Shown here: piece by piece, positions 16,969-25,205 of the stretch | How the letters are laid out: each line of letters opens with the position of its first letter | Position numbering within the stretch: the first letter of the stretch is position 1 | Origin: JABFRG01 sp046351415 | GTDB taxonomy: Bacteria; Myxococcota_A; Polyangia; Polyangiales; Polyangiaceae | Direction: 5' to 3' | Assembly: GCA_046351415.1 (NCBI GenBank) | Contig: JAXLYO010000005.1 | Location: 124,001-188,000 of the forward strand | DNA length: 64,000 nt | The notes under the pieces: generated by a model | The model's database searches: none | Seen by the model: only the letters and a program-made list of their open reading frames with translations | Told to the model about the DNA's origin: nothing | Program-made: the position numbers and the translations under genes

Positions 16969-18255
16969 ATGCGACGCAGGTCCACGACGCTCGCGATCGC
17001 CAGCCTGCTCACGTTTGCGTCGGGAGCATGCAGCGAAACGAAGCCACCGAACGTCCCGCCCCCCACCACCGCCACGGCGGCCACAACGACGCCTACACAG
17101 GCGGTCCCCGTCGTGCCTTCTGCGAGTGCCGCTGCCTCCTCGAGTCTCCCCATGACCTCTGCAGCCGACAGCACCGCCTTCAGCTGGAATGCGTACGGCG
17201 CGCTCCGGGGCAATCGCGCGAACTACGTTTTCTCCGGCGTGAGCTTGCAGCGTGCACTCGCGATGGCCGCCCTCGGTGCACGCGGGAACACGAAGGCAGA
17301 ACTCGATTCGGTACTTGGCCGCGCCGCCTCCTTCGAACCTGGGCAGGACGCCAAAGGAACGGCCACCCTTCGTATCGCCAATCGCCTCTGGGTCGATGAG
17401 CAGGTGAAGGTACAAGCCGCCTACGGCGCTGCGGTGGACAAGGCGTACCACGCAAACATCGTCCCGGTACCCTTTCGCTCCGACAGCGAAAAGAGCCGAG
17501 GCACGATCAACGCGTGGGTGAAAGACGAAACGGCGGGCAAGGTCACGGACCTCCTGCCGAAGGGGAGCGTGTCGCCCACGAGCCGCCTCGTCATCACGAA
17601 TGCCGTGTACTTCAAGGCCTCGTGGTCCGCCCCCTTCTCGCCTTCGTCAACGCTCGACCAACCATTCACGGACGAAGCCGGAAAAGAGCGCCTCGCTCCG
17701 ATGATGCACAAGGAGGGTACCCTTCGCGCCTCCGAAATCGCGAACGCGAAGCTCGTCGAGCTGCCCTACAAAGATACGGACCTCGTCATGACGCTCCTCG
17801 TTCCGAATGATCCGAAAGGGCTTCGGCAGCTCGAGGCAACGCTCACCGCGGACACGTTCGCGGCGCACGTTTCGACCCTCTCCCCCAAGTACACGAAGCT
17901 CGCGCTTCCTCGGTTCTCGTTTCGCGTGGGCGGCAAGGTGAACGAAGGACTGCAAAAACTGGGCATTCGTGAAGCATTCACCCAAGGCAAGGCGGACTTC
18001 GGTGCGATGCTCGAAGGGACCGGCGAGCCGGTGCTGATCGATTCGGTCTTCCACGATGCATTCATCGCGGTGGACGAGCACGGCACGGAGGCCGCCGCAG
18101 CCACGGCGGTCGTCATGAGCGTTCGCGGGATGCCGCTCGGAAAACCGTTCGAAGTACGGGCCGACCGCGCGTTTCTCTTCGCGATCCGCAATCCGAAAAG
18201 CGGCGAGGTCCTTTTCCTCGGCCGCGTGGGCGACCCAGCCCCGACGCAGCGGTAG
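16969..18255 (+). CDS. Serpin-family protease inhibitor, exported
   Basis: 428 residues. A signal sequence ends at ASGACSETK, probably a lipoprotein, followed by a Pro/Thr/Ala-rich linker of about 40 residues. The rest is a full serpin fold: NYVFSGVSLQRALAMAALGA, LVITNAVYFKASW, and the signature VRADRAFLFAIRN...LFLGRVGDP. The hinge of the reactive-centre loop is the inhibitory type (GTEAAAAT, residues 372-379). Counting from the hinge as in alpha-1-antitrypsin puts Arg386 at P1 and Gly387 at P1', which would suit a trypsin-like target. It therefore looks like a working inhibitor in the envelope. The ATG is two bases past the PilZ stop, so it is likely in the RNase E/G operon. Confidence 0.92.
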   Translation: MRRRSTTLAIASLLTFASGACSETKPPNVPPPTTATAATTTPTQAVPVVPSASAAASSSLPMTSAADSTAFSWNAYGALRGNRANYVFSGVSLQRALAMAALGARGNTKAELDSVLGRAASFEPGQDAKGTATLRIANRLWVDEQVKVQAAYGAAVDKAYHANIVPVPFRSDSEKSRGTINAWVKDETAGKVTDLLPKGSVSPTSRLVITNAVYFKASWSAPFSPSSTLDQPFTDEAGKERLAPMMHKEGTLRASEIANAKLVELPYKDTDLVMTLLVPNDPKGLRQLEATLTADTFAAHVSTLSPKYTKLALPRFSFRVGGKVNEGLQKLGIREAFTQGKADFGAMLEGTGEPVLIDSVFHDAFIAVDEHGTEAAAATAVVMSVRGMPLGKPFEVRADRAFLFAIRNPKSGEVLFLGRVGDPAPTQR

Positions 18256-18296
18256 CTTGCGGGGCTGCGAGGGCCGCCGTAAGCTCCCTTTCGCTC

Positions 18297-19628
18297 ATGA
18301 ATGCTCCCGATTCGCCGCGCGAAATCGATCCGAGTAGCGACGAAGATGGCCTGAGCCCGTTCGAGGCGACGCGCCTGACTCTTTCACGTCTTGCCTTCAC
18401 GGACAGCGCGGGGCTCGCGCGCGCGCTCGAGTGCACAGCCGCGATGAGCGCGTCGGCGCTTCACATCGAACGCGTAGGCGTGTGGATGTTCGACGACGAG
18501 CGGAGGTTTCTGCGCTGTATTGCCCTCTATGAGCTCGGGAAGAACGCTCATTGCGTCGGTCCCGTGCTCGACATGTCGAAGTATCCGCGCTACCTGGCTG
18601 CGCTCGAAGAGCGTCGTTCGATTGTCGCGAACGACGTGCTTGGCGACCCTCGCACGAACGAGCTCGCCGACTATCTCGAGCCCCTCGGCATCGTTTCGAT
18701 GCTCGACGTGCCGATCTTTCGGCGAGGTGCGGTCGCAGGCATCATTTGCCACGAGCACAGCGGAGAACGTCGCGAGTGGTCGGTCCGCGAACAGGATTTT
18801 GCCATTTCCATGGCCGACATCCTTGCGACCATGTTCGAACAAGCGGATAGGATCTCGGCCGAAGAAGCGCTTCGCAACGCGAACGCGGAGAACGCCGATG
18901 CACAGCGCATGCAGGCTTTGGGGCGCCTGGCTGCCAATGTCGCCCACGACTTCAACGCACTGCTACAAATCGTTTCTCTGCAAACTGCACGAATCAAGCG
19001 TGGTGCTTCACCCGTCGAGAGCGCGCAGGAGATCGAGGCCGTGTGCGAGCAAGGCAGGCGGCTCGCCGGGCAGCTTCTCGCGTTCGCCAAAGAGGGTCCC
19101 TTCGTACGGGAGCGCATCGATCTCTCTTCGCTGATTTCGGAGATGGAACCGCTCCTGAGCTCGCTGTTGCATTCCCCTTGGAGCTTGGACGTCGCGCTCC
19201 CCGGAGAAACCGAAGGTGCGCTTTACGTGACCATCGAGCGAAGCCAACTCGAACAGGTCGTGATGAACCTCGTATCGAACGCTCGCGACGCGATGCCTGC
19301 GGGCGGGCACACGAGCATCGCGGTGCGGCGCGAAGAGGGCTTCGGGGTTCTCGAAGTTTCCGATCGCGGTCTCGGCATGGACGCCGAGCTGCAGCGCCGA
19401 GTTTTCGAGCCATTCTTCACGACGAAGCCTCCGGGCAAAGGAACGGGGCTCGGTCTTTCCATCGTCTACGGAATCGTCGAGCGGGTCGGCGGAACCATCG
19501 ACATCCAAAGCTCGCGGGGACAGGGCTCCCTCTTTCGTGTGCGCTTGCCACTCGAACCGGACGACCGTGGGTCACTTCCAGACCAAGGCCGGTCCGAGGG
19601 TGGTTATTCCCCCGTCGCATCGCGATAA
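18297..19628 (+). CDS. GAF-domain sensor histidine kinase
   Basis: 443 residues with no transmembrane segment, so cytoplasmic. Residues about 30-190 form a GAF domain (ALHIERVGVWMFDDERRF, GIVSMLDVPIFRRGAVAGII). A short coiled-coil leads into the HisKA helix with the phospho-acceptor H217 in NVAHDFN. The ATP-binding domain has the N box (QVVMNLVSNARDAM), the G1 box (SDRGLGMD), the F box (FEPFFTTKPPG) and the G2 box (GTGLGLSIVYGI). The arrangement HDFNALLQ is typical of HisKA kinases that act on NtrC-like or stand-alone regulators. No receiver is fused and no partner is adjacent, so the response regulator is unknown. It is separated from the serpin by 41 bases. Confidence 0.93.
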   Translation: MNAPDSPREIDPSSDEDGLSPFEATRLTLSRLAFTDSAGLARALECTAAMSASALHIERVGVWMFDDERRFLRCIALYELGKNAHCVGPVLDMSKYPRYLAALEERRSIVANDVLGDPRTNELADYLEPLGIVSMLDVPIFRRGAVAGIICHEHSGERREWSVREQDFAISMADILATMFEQADRISAEEALRNANAENADAQRMQALGRLAANVAHDFNALLQIVSLQTARIKRGASPVESAQEIEAVCEQGRRLAGQLLAFAKEGPFVRERIDLSSLISEMEPLLSSLLHSPWSLDVALPGETEGALYVTIERSQLEQVVMNLVSNARDAMPAGGHTSIAVRREEGFGVLEVSDRGLGMDAELQRRVFEPFFTTKPPGKGTGLGLSIVYGIVERVGGTIDIQSSRGQGSLFRVRLPLEPDDRGSLPDQGRSEGGYSPVASR

Positions 19629-19634
19629 ACCCCC

Positions 19635-19663
19635 TTGGAGGCGCGGGGGCCGTGGCATATGCT
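19635..19663 (+). promoter_or_regulatory. Candidate sigma-70-type promoter of sodB
   Basis: TTGGAG at 19635-19640 and TATGCT at 19658-19663 are separated by 17 bases. This fits the -35/-10 consensus (TTGACA/TATAAT) at four of six and four of six positions with ideal spacing. Transcription would begin near 19670, giving a leader of about 27 bases that holds a good ribosome binding site (AGAGGAG at 19682-19688) nine bases before the ATG. It lies just after the stop of the histidine kinase gene, so sodB is likely transcribed on its own. Confidence 0.5.
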
Positions 19664-19696
19664 CTCGCCCCCAACACCTTCAGAGGAGCATACCCG

Positions 19697-20278
19697 ATGC
19701 CGTTTACACTCCCGCCGTTGCCCTATGACAAGAACGCGCTCGCGCCGCACATCAGCGCCGAAACCCTCGAGTTCCATCACGGCAAGCACCACAACGCTTA
19801 CGTGACGAACTTGAACAAGCTCCTCGAAGGCAAGCCCGAGGCCGAGAAGTCACTCGAAGAGGTGATCATGACCTCGGACGGCGGCGTCTTCAACAACGCG
19901 GCCCAGATCTGGAACCACACCTTCTACTGGCACAGCATGAAGCCGAATGGCGGCGGCGAGCCCAAAGGTGAGCTCCTCGATGCCATCAACCGTGACTTCG
20001 GTTCGTTCGAGAAGTTCAAGGAAGCATTCACCGCGGCCGCCACGACGCAGTTCGGCTCGGGCTGGGCTTGGCTCGTGGTCGAGAACGGCAAGCTCGCCGT
20101 CACCAAGACCGGCAACGCCGACCTCCCGATGAAGCACGGTCAGAAGGCCCTGCTCACCATCGACGTTTGGGAGCATGCATACTACATCGACTATCGCAAC
20201 CTTCGACCGAAGTACATCGAGACCTTCCTCTCGAGCCTCGCGAACTGGGACTTCGCGACGGAGAACTTCAAGAAGTAG
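19697..20278 (+). CDS. sodB: Superoxide dismutase, Fe type
   Basis: 193 residues, normal length for Fe/Mn SOD. The metal ligands are H27 (LEFHHGKHH), H74 (IWNHTFYW), D156 and H160 (DVWEHAYY). The residues AAQ at 68-70 and GSGWAWL near 115 are the usual markers of iron-type rather than manganese-type enzymes. It converts superoxide to peroxide and oxygen in the cytoplasm; there is no signal peptide. The start ATG has a strong ribosome binding site upstream. A consensus-like promoter precedes it and a strong intrinsic terminator follows, so it is a single-gene transcription unit. Confidence 0.97.
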   Translation: MPFTLPPLPYDKNALAPHISAETLEFHHGKHHNAYVTNLNKLLEGKPEAEKSLEEVIMTSDGGVFNNAAQIWNHTFYWHSMKPNGGGEPKGELLDAINRDFGSFEKFKEAFTAAATTQFGSGWAWLVVENGKLAVTKTGNADLPMKHGQKALLTIDVWEHAYYIDYRNLRPKYIETFLSSLANWDFATENFKK

Positions 20279-20305
20279 AGCCCCGCAAGAGGCTTCCTCC
20301 GAAGA

Positions 20306-20338
20306 CGCGTCGGGCACAGCGCCCGGCGCGTTTTTTTT
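20306..20338 (+). terminator. Intrinsic terminator after sodB
   Basis: A 10-bp stem (CGCGTCGGGC at 20306-20315 with GCCCGGCGCG at 20321-20330, one G-U pair), a five-base loop, and a run of eight T (20331-20338). It starts 27 bases past the sodB stop and is the clearest factor-independent terminator in the window. Confidence 0.93.
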
Positions 20339-20340
20339 CG

Positions 20341-21750
20341 TCAGGGTCGCGCTCCGTACCGCTTCACCTTCTCTTCGTGGAGCGAGAGAGAAAGACCCAC
20401 CGGGTAGGACGCCGGGCGATGTAGGCGCCGATAGGGTGCCGCAATGCGCTCGAGTTCGCGCTCTGCGCGGCCACGGAGTTCGATGAGCGGTCTCGATTCA
20501 CTGGTACGCCGACCTCCGCGCATGACGAACGAAAGGAGCGGATCTGCCTTGGCGGCGGAAAGAGCCATTCGACGACCCGAACTGCGCAAAACGAGCTCGA
20601 ACGAGGAGGGGGGTTGCATGCGCTCGCTCGTCGCATGCGCAACGTCGGCAACCGGAACGCCAGCAGCATCGACATAGCGAACGAGGAGCTTCTTCCCCGG
20701 GTCCGAACTCTGCGCCAAACTCCCTAGGGCGCTCATCCGGGGGGCCCAACGGCCTTCTTCTTCGATGGCCACGAGCTCCGAGGAGAGCGAGAGGAGGTCT
20801 GCGCCCTCACCAGGGTCGATGCAAACTCCGGCGAGCAAGTTGCTTTCGGCCGCGAGCTCTCGGATGAGGAGTTCATCCACGCTGTCTCCCACGTAGAGCA
20901 TCGGAGGCGGAAGGTGTGCCTTCTCGAACTGCGCAGCGAGAACCGCCTCTGCCTCAGTGAACTGCTCGAACGACACTTCGATGCTCGTGGGATCGCTCGC
21001 GAACGGCCCGGCGGAAAGCGCCTCCGCGAGCTCTGCAGCCGCTTCGCGCCCTCCTTCGAATCGCAGCATGCTTTCTTTTGGTGCATGCTGCACCCAATAG
21101 AAGCGACTGTCGCGCCCGGAAGACGACCAGCTACGTGCCAGGTCCGTCTGACGCGCTCGGAGTGGCACGTGATACGTGTGATGCGCGGAGAGCGATGTCG
21201 TCGCGGTCGCACCCGCGAGGTAACAGGCCCGCGCACGACTGGCTCCGGTAGTGACAGAGAGAGAGCGAGCTCCCCCGACGTCGAGGAGGTCGAGGGACGG
21301 CGCGACGGAGCGAAGTCGAGCCGTACGCGTGGCCGAAAGCGTAGCGTCGCCGAGGATGCGGCACGCCAAGTTCGCGACGAGTTGAGCCTGCCAGAGCGGT
21401 CCGTCGATGGTCACGAGGGCATCGCCCGGGAAAACGACCGTGCCTTCCGCCGCCGCTGCGACGTCACATTGGAAGGCAAGCGGTCCGACGCGGGCGGCAT
21501 CGGTGCCCTCGAACAACCCGGCGCCACGCAAGAACTCCGTGTCTGCCTCGTCCATACGAAGCGTCTCGAGCTGCTCCATGAGCGGATCGAGACCCGCGAA
21601 CAGCGCAAAACCGAGGTGGGGAGACTTGGTGCGGAGGCGACATTCGATGCTCGCTCGCTGATTTGCAACGCCGGCGCGCATGAGCACACGAAGGGACGCC
21701 CACGTATCCGCGTCGATGGCGAGTAGTGCCCCGCTCAAAGGTCCGCTCAT
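20341..21750 (-). CDS. Nicotinate phosphoribosyltransferase-like protein, probably catalytically degenerate
   Basis: 469 residues. The whole length follows the NAPRT family: an N-terminal domain, VVFPGDALVTIDGPLWQAQL, the barrel segment LDVGGARSLSV, ACYLAGATATTS, and the C-terminal region PLIELRGRAERELERI...YPVGLSLSL. However, key motifs are altered. The family GTxAHS segment reads QTDLARSW, so the phospho-acceptor histidine is replaced by Arg. The DTYD segment that follows in active enzymes is not recognisable (MLRFEGG). The N-terminal DxYxxTM motif is also lost. It may be a pseudoenzyme that binds NAD-pathway ligands, or a divergent enzyme with another substrate. It is 14 bases downstream of the nrtR-like gene, which controls NAD synthesis in other bacteria. 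Confidence 0.75.
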   Translation of the reverse strand: MSGPLSGALLAIDADTWASLRVLMRAGVANQRASIECRLRTKSPHLGFALFAGLDPLMEQLETLRMDEADTEFLRGAGLFEGTDAARVGPLAFQCDVAAAAEGTVVFPGDALVTIDGPLWQAQLVANLACRILGDATLSATRTARLRSVAPSLDLLDVGGARSLSVTTGASRARACYLAGATATTSLSAHHTYHVPLRARQTDLARSWSSSGRDSRFYWVQHAPKESMLRFEGGREAAAELAEALSAGPFASDPTSIEVSFEQFTEAEAVLAAQFEKAHLPPPMLYVGDSVDELLIRELAAESNLLAGVCIDPGEGADLLSLSSELVAIEEEGRWAPRMSALGSLAQSSDPGKKLLVRYVDAAGVPVADVAHATSERMQPPSSFELVLRSSGRRMALSAAKADPLLSFVMRGGRRTSESRPLIELRGRAERELERIAAPYRRLHRPASYPVGLSLSLHEEKVKRYGARP

Positions 21751-21764
21751 GAACTCAGTACAAG

Positions 21765-22463
21765 CTACTGTTTCCAGCGGTACAAGCGATTTCGGCTACC
21801 CCGCCCAGCTGCCACGGGCTCGATGGCGCCAGTCGCGAGGAGCTCGGCACGAAAACTACGGCTCTGGATAGGGACGCCGCCGATCAGCTCGTGGACGCGC
21901 TGGAGTTGACTCAACGTGAACTGAGAGGGGACGAACTCGAACCGGGTCGTGCCACTGGGCTCGCGTAGACGACTCGCCAGGCGTTCGTGCGCGACGTCGA
22001 TGAGCCACTTGTGATCGAAAGCGAGTTCGATGGCCGTTCGCTTCGAGGCAGCCGTGCCGGTGTTCTTCTCGTGCGCAATGGTTCGCTCGACGGGCTGGAA
22101 CTTGACCTCGGACGCTTCGGGCCCCGGCACGAGACGCATGCGTTCGGCCCACATAAATGTATAATACACGATCGAGATCGTGTGTCCGCGAGGGTCACGC
22201 CCCGGCGTCCCTACGGCACCGAGCTGCTCGAAGCGAACCGACGAAAGGCCTGTTTGTTGCTCGAGTACGCGTACCGCCGCGCGTTCGAGCGCCTCGTTGT
22301 AGGAAACGACCCCCGTTGGGAGTGACCACGACCCCTCGAAGGGCGGTGCCGCGCGTTTGGTGAGAAGGACGGCAAGCTTGTCGTTCCGCACCGAGAAGAC
22401 GACACATTCGACGGTCACCTTCGGCGTCTTTTGCACTGCGGGCACTTGTGCTTTGAGGGCCAT
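21765..22463 (-). CDS. nrtR: NrtR-type transcriptional regulator (Nudix domain plus winged helix)
   Basis: 232 residues. Residues about 10-150 are a Nudix-fold domain (VECVVFSVRNDKLAVLLTKR, FEGSWSLPTG). The Nudix box aligns as G-x5-E-x7-R-V-L-E-Q-Q-T-G-L, so the catalytic glutamates of the REUxEE core are replaced and hydrolysis is unlikely. The C-terminal 75 residues resemble the NrtR winged-helix DNA-binding domain (FTLSQLQRVHELIGG, QSRSFRAELLATGAI, LYRWKQ). NrtR proteins sense ADP-ribose with a dead Nudix domain and repress NAD genes. The start chosen is the ATG two bases after the ATPase stop; the upstream extension of the frame is a shadow of that gene. The next gene is a NAPRT homologue, which supports the assignment. 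Confidence 0.87.
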   Translation of the reverse strand: MALKAQVPAVQKTPKVTVECVVFSVRNDKLAVLLTKRAAPPFEGSWSLPTGVVSYNEALERAAVRVLEQQTGLSSVRFEQLGAVGTPGRDPRGHTISIVYYTFMWAERMRLVPGPEASEVKFQPVERTIAHEKNTGTAASKRTAIELAFDHKWLIDVAHERLASRLREPSGTTRFEFVPSQFTLSQLQRVHELIGGVPIQSRSFRAELLATGAIEPVAAGRGSRNRLYRWKQ

Positions 22464-22465
22464 GA

Positions 22466-23440
22466 TCAGAGGTGCTCCGCGAGCTTCTGTAGGTCTGCCG
22501 GTCGTGTCGGCGTGTCGAACAGGAACGGAAGGATACGCGTCTCGAAAGCGAGCTCCGCGCGAATACGCGCGAGGGCGTCTGACTGCACACGTTCGCGGCG
22601 AGCCCGATGCGCCGAGGCGCGGAGGAGCGGAAGGAGGGGCGTCTCCGGCGCGATGGCTTCGAGTCGCATCCCTTCTTCGGCCGTGAAGAGCGTGGGCAAG
22701 TGACCGTTGACGACGACGCGCGCAATATGGAGGCCGAGTTCGCCGGTTAGTGCGCGCGACATCTCGATGCTCTCGGTGGTGGGCATCTCCTCGGGCAGCG
22801 TCACGAGCACAATGCCCGTTTGCTTCGCATCCTGGAACATCTCCCAAGCCCGCTCCGCGTCACGACGAAGGAGACCGCTCGGGACGACATCGATGAGAAC
22901 CTTCGGCACGCGCAGCATGTCGAGTCCATGGCCCGTCGCCGGTGCATCGAGGAGCACGACGTCGTACTTGGGACTGCCATCGGGCATGGTCTCCGTCGTG
23001 TGCCACCATGCCTTTCCGAGCATCGTCCACTCGTGCATGCCGGGAATGGCGGCAAAGAACGACTTCACGTACTCGTTGCCGAATAGAACGTTGTATACCG
23101 CACGCGACTTCAACATCAGCATGCCGTACTCTTCGAGAGCCTTCTCGGGCGACATGTTCACCGCCCACACCCGCGGAGCTACCGAAGCGATGGCTGGGCC
23201 GATGGGCGCGGTGCCAAAGAGTGTCGAGAGGCGCTCCTTCGCGTTGCACATAGCGACGAGGACGCGCTTGCCTTCCGACGCGAGCTTCATGGCGAGCGCT
23301 GCGCAGACCGTCGTCTTGCCGACGCCGCCCTTGCCCGTGACGAAGACGAACTTCAGCTTCCCGAGGTCGCTGCCGTGACTGGCGCGCGCGCGGCTCGAGG
23401 GTCCTTGGGTAGGCGTGTGGGGAAAGGAAGGGGGCGACAC
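22466..23440 (-). CDS. ArsA/Get3-like P-loop ATPase
   Basis: About 324 residues. The deviant Walker A motif TGKGGVGKTT lies near residue 35, the switch region is VLLDAPATGHGLDML, and the A-loop-like end reads VVVNGHLPTL. These mark the ArsA/Get3/MinD group; the DxPxTGH switch is the ArsA/Get3 type. The metal-binding cysteines of arsenite pumps are not apparent. No ArsB or tail-anchored-protein factor is near, and bacterial members often have unknown roles. The open frame runs to 23623, into the divergent RNase J gene. Within it the only sensible start before the P-loop is the GTG at 23440. It heads a probable operon with nrtR and the NAPRT-like gene. Confidence 0.85.
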   Translation of the reverse strand: MSPPSFPHTPTQGPSSRARASHGSDLGKLKFVFVTGKGGVGKTTVCAALAMKLASEGKRVLVAMCNAKERLSTLFGTAPIGPAIASVAPRVWAVNMSPEKALEEYGMLMLKSRAVYNVLFGNEYVKSFFAAIPGMHEWTMLGKAWWHTTETMPDGSPKYDVVLLDAPATGHGLDMLRVPKVLIDVVPSGLLRRDAERAWEMFQDAKQTGIVLVTLPEEMPTTESIEMSRALTGELGLHIARVVVNGHLPTLFTAEEGMRLEAIAPETPLLPLLRASAHRARRERVQSDALARIRAELAFETRILPFLFDTPTRPADLQKLAEHL

Positions 23441-23525
23441 GGGGGCCGAGACACCATTTAGTCCACCTTCCGTGATTTTGGCGCAAGCGAATAGGTCACT
23501 ATCGCGTAGATTCCGAGGAATCGTG

Positions 23526-25112
23526 ATGCGTTTTCTCCCTCTGGGCGGCCTCGGCGAGGTGGGAATGAATTGTCTTGCGATCTGTGCCGGCCGGGATGCC
23601 ATTTTGGTGGATGCCGGGGTCACGTTCGACGATCGGCAATGGGGGGTCGACGTCTATCGCCCCGACTTTGGCGCGCTTCACACGCTCGGGCTCCATGTAC
23701 ACGGCCTCGTGCTGACGCATGGGCACGAAGATCACATCGGCGCCGTTCCCTACTTCCTCCGCGAATGGGATGTCCCCGTGTGCGGCCCTCGTTATGCGCT
23801 CGCGCTTCTCGATCGACGCAGAAACGAACACGACGTGCTCGGGAGCGCGGATCTTCGCGAGGTTTTCCCGAGGCAACCCTTTCGGCTCGGGCCGTTCGAA
23901 ATCGAGCCCATACGGGTGACCCACTCGATCGCGGATGCAACCGCCTTGGCGGTGCGCTCGCCGGATGCACTCGCGCTCCACACGGGTGATTTCAAATTCG
24001 ACGATGACCCCATGGACGGCGAGACGTTCGACGTGGAGCGCATCGCAGAACTCGGGCGCGAAGGCATCGATGTACTTCTCAGCGATTCGACGAACGCCGA
24101 CGTCGCTGGCACGTCTCGTGGGGAGCGCTCCGTTTACGCTCCGCTGCTCGCGCACATTTCGGAAGCGACGGGGGCCGTGTTCGTGGGGCTCTTTGCATCG
24201 AACGTCCATCGCCTGAAGGTGCTTGGAAAGATCGCAGAGCAGACCGGACGAAAGCTCATCCTGGCGGGTCGCAGCATGGGAATGCACGCCAACGTCGCGC
24301 GCGACCAGCGGATGCTTTCCTGGCCCTCGGGTCTCGTCGTTTCACCCGACCAAGCGAGTGCGGTTCCGCGTGACCGATGGCTCGTGCTCGCAACAGGCTC
24401 ACAAGGCGAGCCCGCAAGCGCGTTTTCACGCATCGCGGACGGCTCGCATCCGCATCTCGCCGTGATGCCCGGCGACACGGTCATCTTTTCGTCCCGCGTC
24501 ATCCCTGGCAACGAACGCATCGTCGCGGAGCGCGTAGACGAGTTTCTTCGCCGCGGCGCCCATGTCGTCACGGGTAGGCAAGACCGCGCCATCCACGTCA
24601 GCGGACACGCGTGCATCGATGAACAAACGCGCATGATCGAACTCGCGGGTCCCCGGTCGTTCGTTCCCATCCATGGAACGCTCGCGCTCATGCATGCACA
24701 CGCGCGGATCGCCCGAGCAAAAGGTGTGGCCGAGACGGTCGTAACGGAAAACGGGATGGCCGTCGGGTATGAAGGGGGCAAGCTTCGGGCGGCCGAATCG
24801 TTCGACAGCGGTCGCGTTGCGGTCGCGTATGGGAGGGACATCCCCGAGGACGTCCTCTACGAGCGTGAGGAACTCGCTCTTCGAGGCGTGATCAGCGTCT
24901 CCTTCTCGAACGACAGCCTTCGTGTCGACATGCTCGGCGTCTCTGCAGGGCTTCGCGGCGACGAACTTTGTCATGCGCTGCGCCAGGAGATTGCCCGAGC
25001 CTACCAAGCAGGTGACGCGACCACAGAGGACGCCATTCGCCTGCTCTGCCGTAGGATCGCGCAGAAACAGCTGGGCTACAGGCCGGAAGTGCTCGTCCAC
25101 CTATCTCGCTGA
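23526..25112 (+). CDS. rnj: Ribonuclease J (metallo-beta-lactamase/beta-CASP)
   Basis: 528 residues. It begins MRFLPLGGLGEVGMNCL, the classic RNase J start. The zinc motif HGHEDHIGA lies near residues 65-75; further ligands are in RVTHSIADA and ALHTGDFKFD. The beta-CASP region includes LLSDSTNAD, LATGSQGEP, VIFSSRVIPGNE and VHVSGHA-like (AIHVSGHA), then PIHGTLALMHAHA. A short C-terminal domain follows. It is a 5'-3' exo- and endoribonuclease for mRNA and rRNA. The ATG at 23526 is preceded by GAGGAA; a GTG one codon earlier would work too. It is divergent from the ArsA-like gene. RNase J and RNase E/G both occur in this window, as in many myxobacteria. Confidence 0.94.
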   Translation: MRFLPLGGLGEVGMNCLAICAGRDAILVDAGVTFDDRQWGVDVYRPDFGALHTLGLHVHGLVLTHGHEDHIGAVPYFLREWDVPVCGPRYALALLDRRRNEHDVLGSADLREVFPRQPFRLGPFEIEPIRVTHSIADATALAVRSPDALALHTGDFKFDDDPMDGETFDVERIAELGREGIDVLLSDSTNADVAGTSRGERSVYAPLLAHISEATGAVFVGLFASNVHRLKVLGKIAEQTGRKLILAGRSMGMHANVARDQRMLSWPSGLVVSPDQASAVPRDRWLVLATGSQGEPASAFSRIADGSHPHLAVMPGDTVIFSSRVIPGNERIVAERVDEFLRRGAHVVTGRQDRAIHVSGHACIDEQTRMIELAGPRSFVPIHGTLALMHAHARIARAKGVAETVVTENGMAVGYEGGKLRAAESFDSGRVAVAYGRDIPEDVLYEREELALRGVISVSFSNDSLRVDMLGVSAGLRGDELCHALRQEIARAYQAGDATTEDAIRLLCRRIAQKQLGYRPEVLVHLSR

Positions 25113-25205
25113 ATATTTTCCGCCTCCCGCGACCCCAACCGTGAAGAGGCCATTTTCCCCACAAGATTGAATGGTTGGAGTGGGCGTACTATCCTTGGAG
25201 AAGTC

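Noticed and set aside
23509..23522. GATTCC-GA-GGAATC inverted repeat before RNase J
   Set aside because: It overlaps the ribosome binding site (GAGGAA) and is probably only that; no second copy seen.
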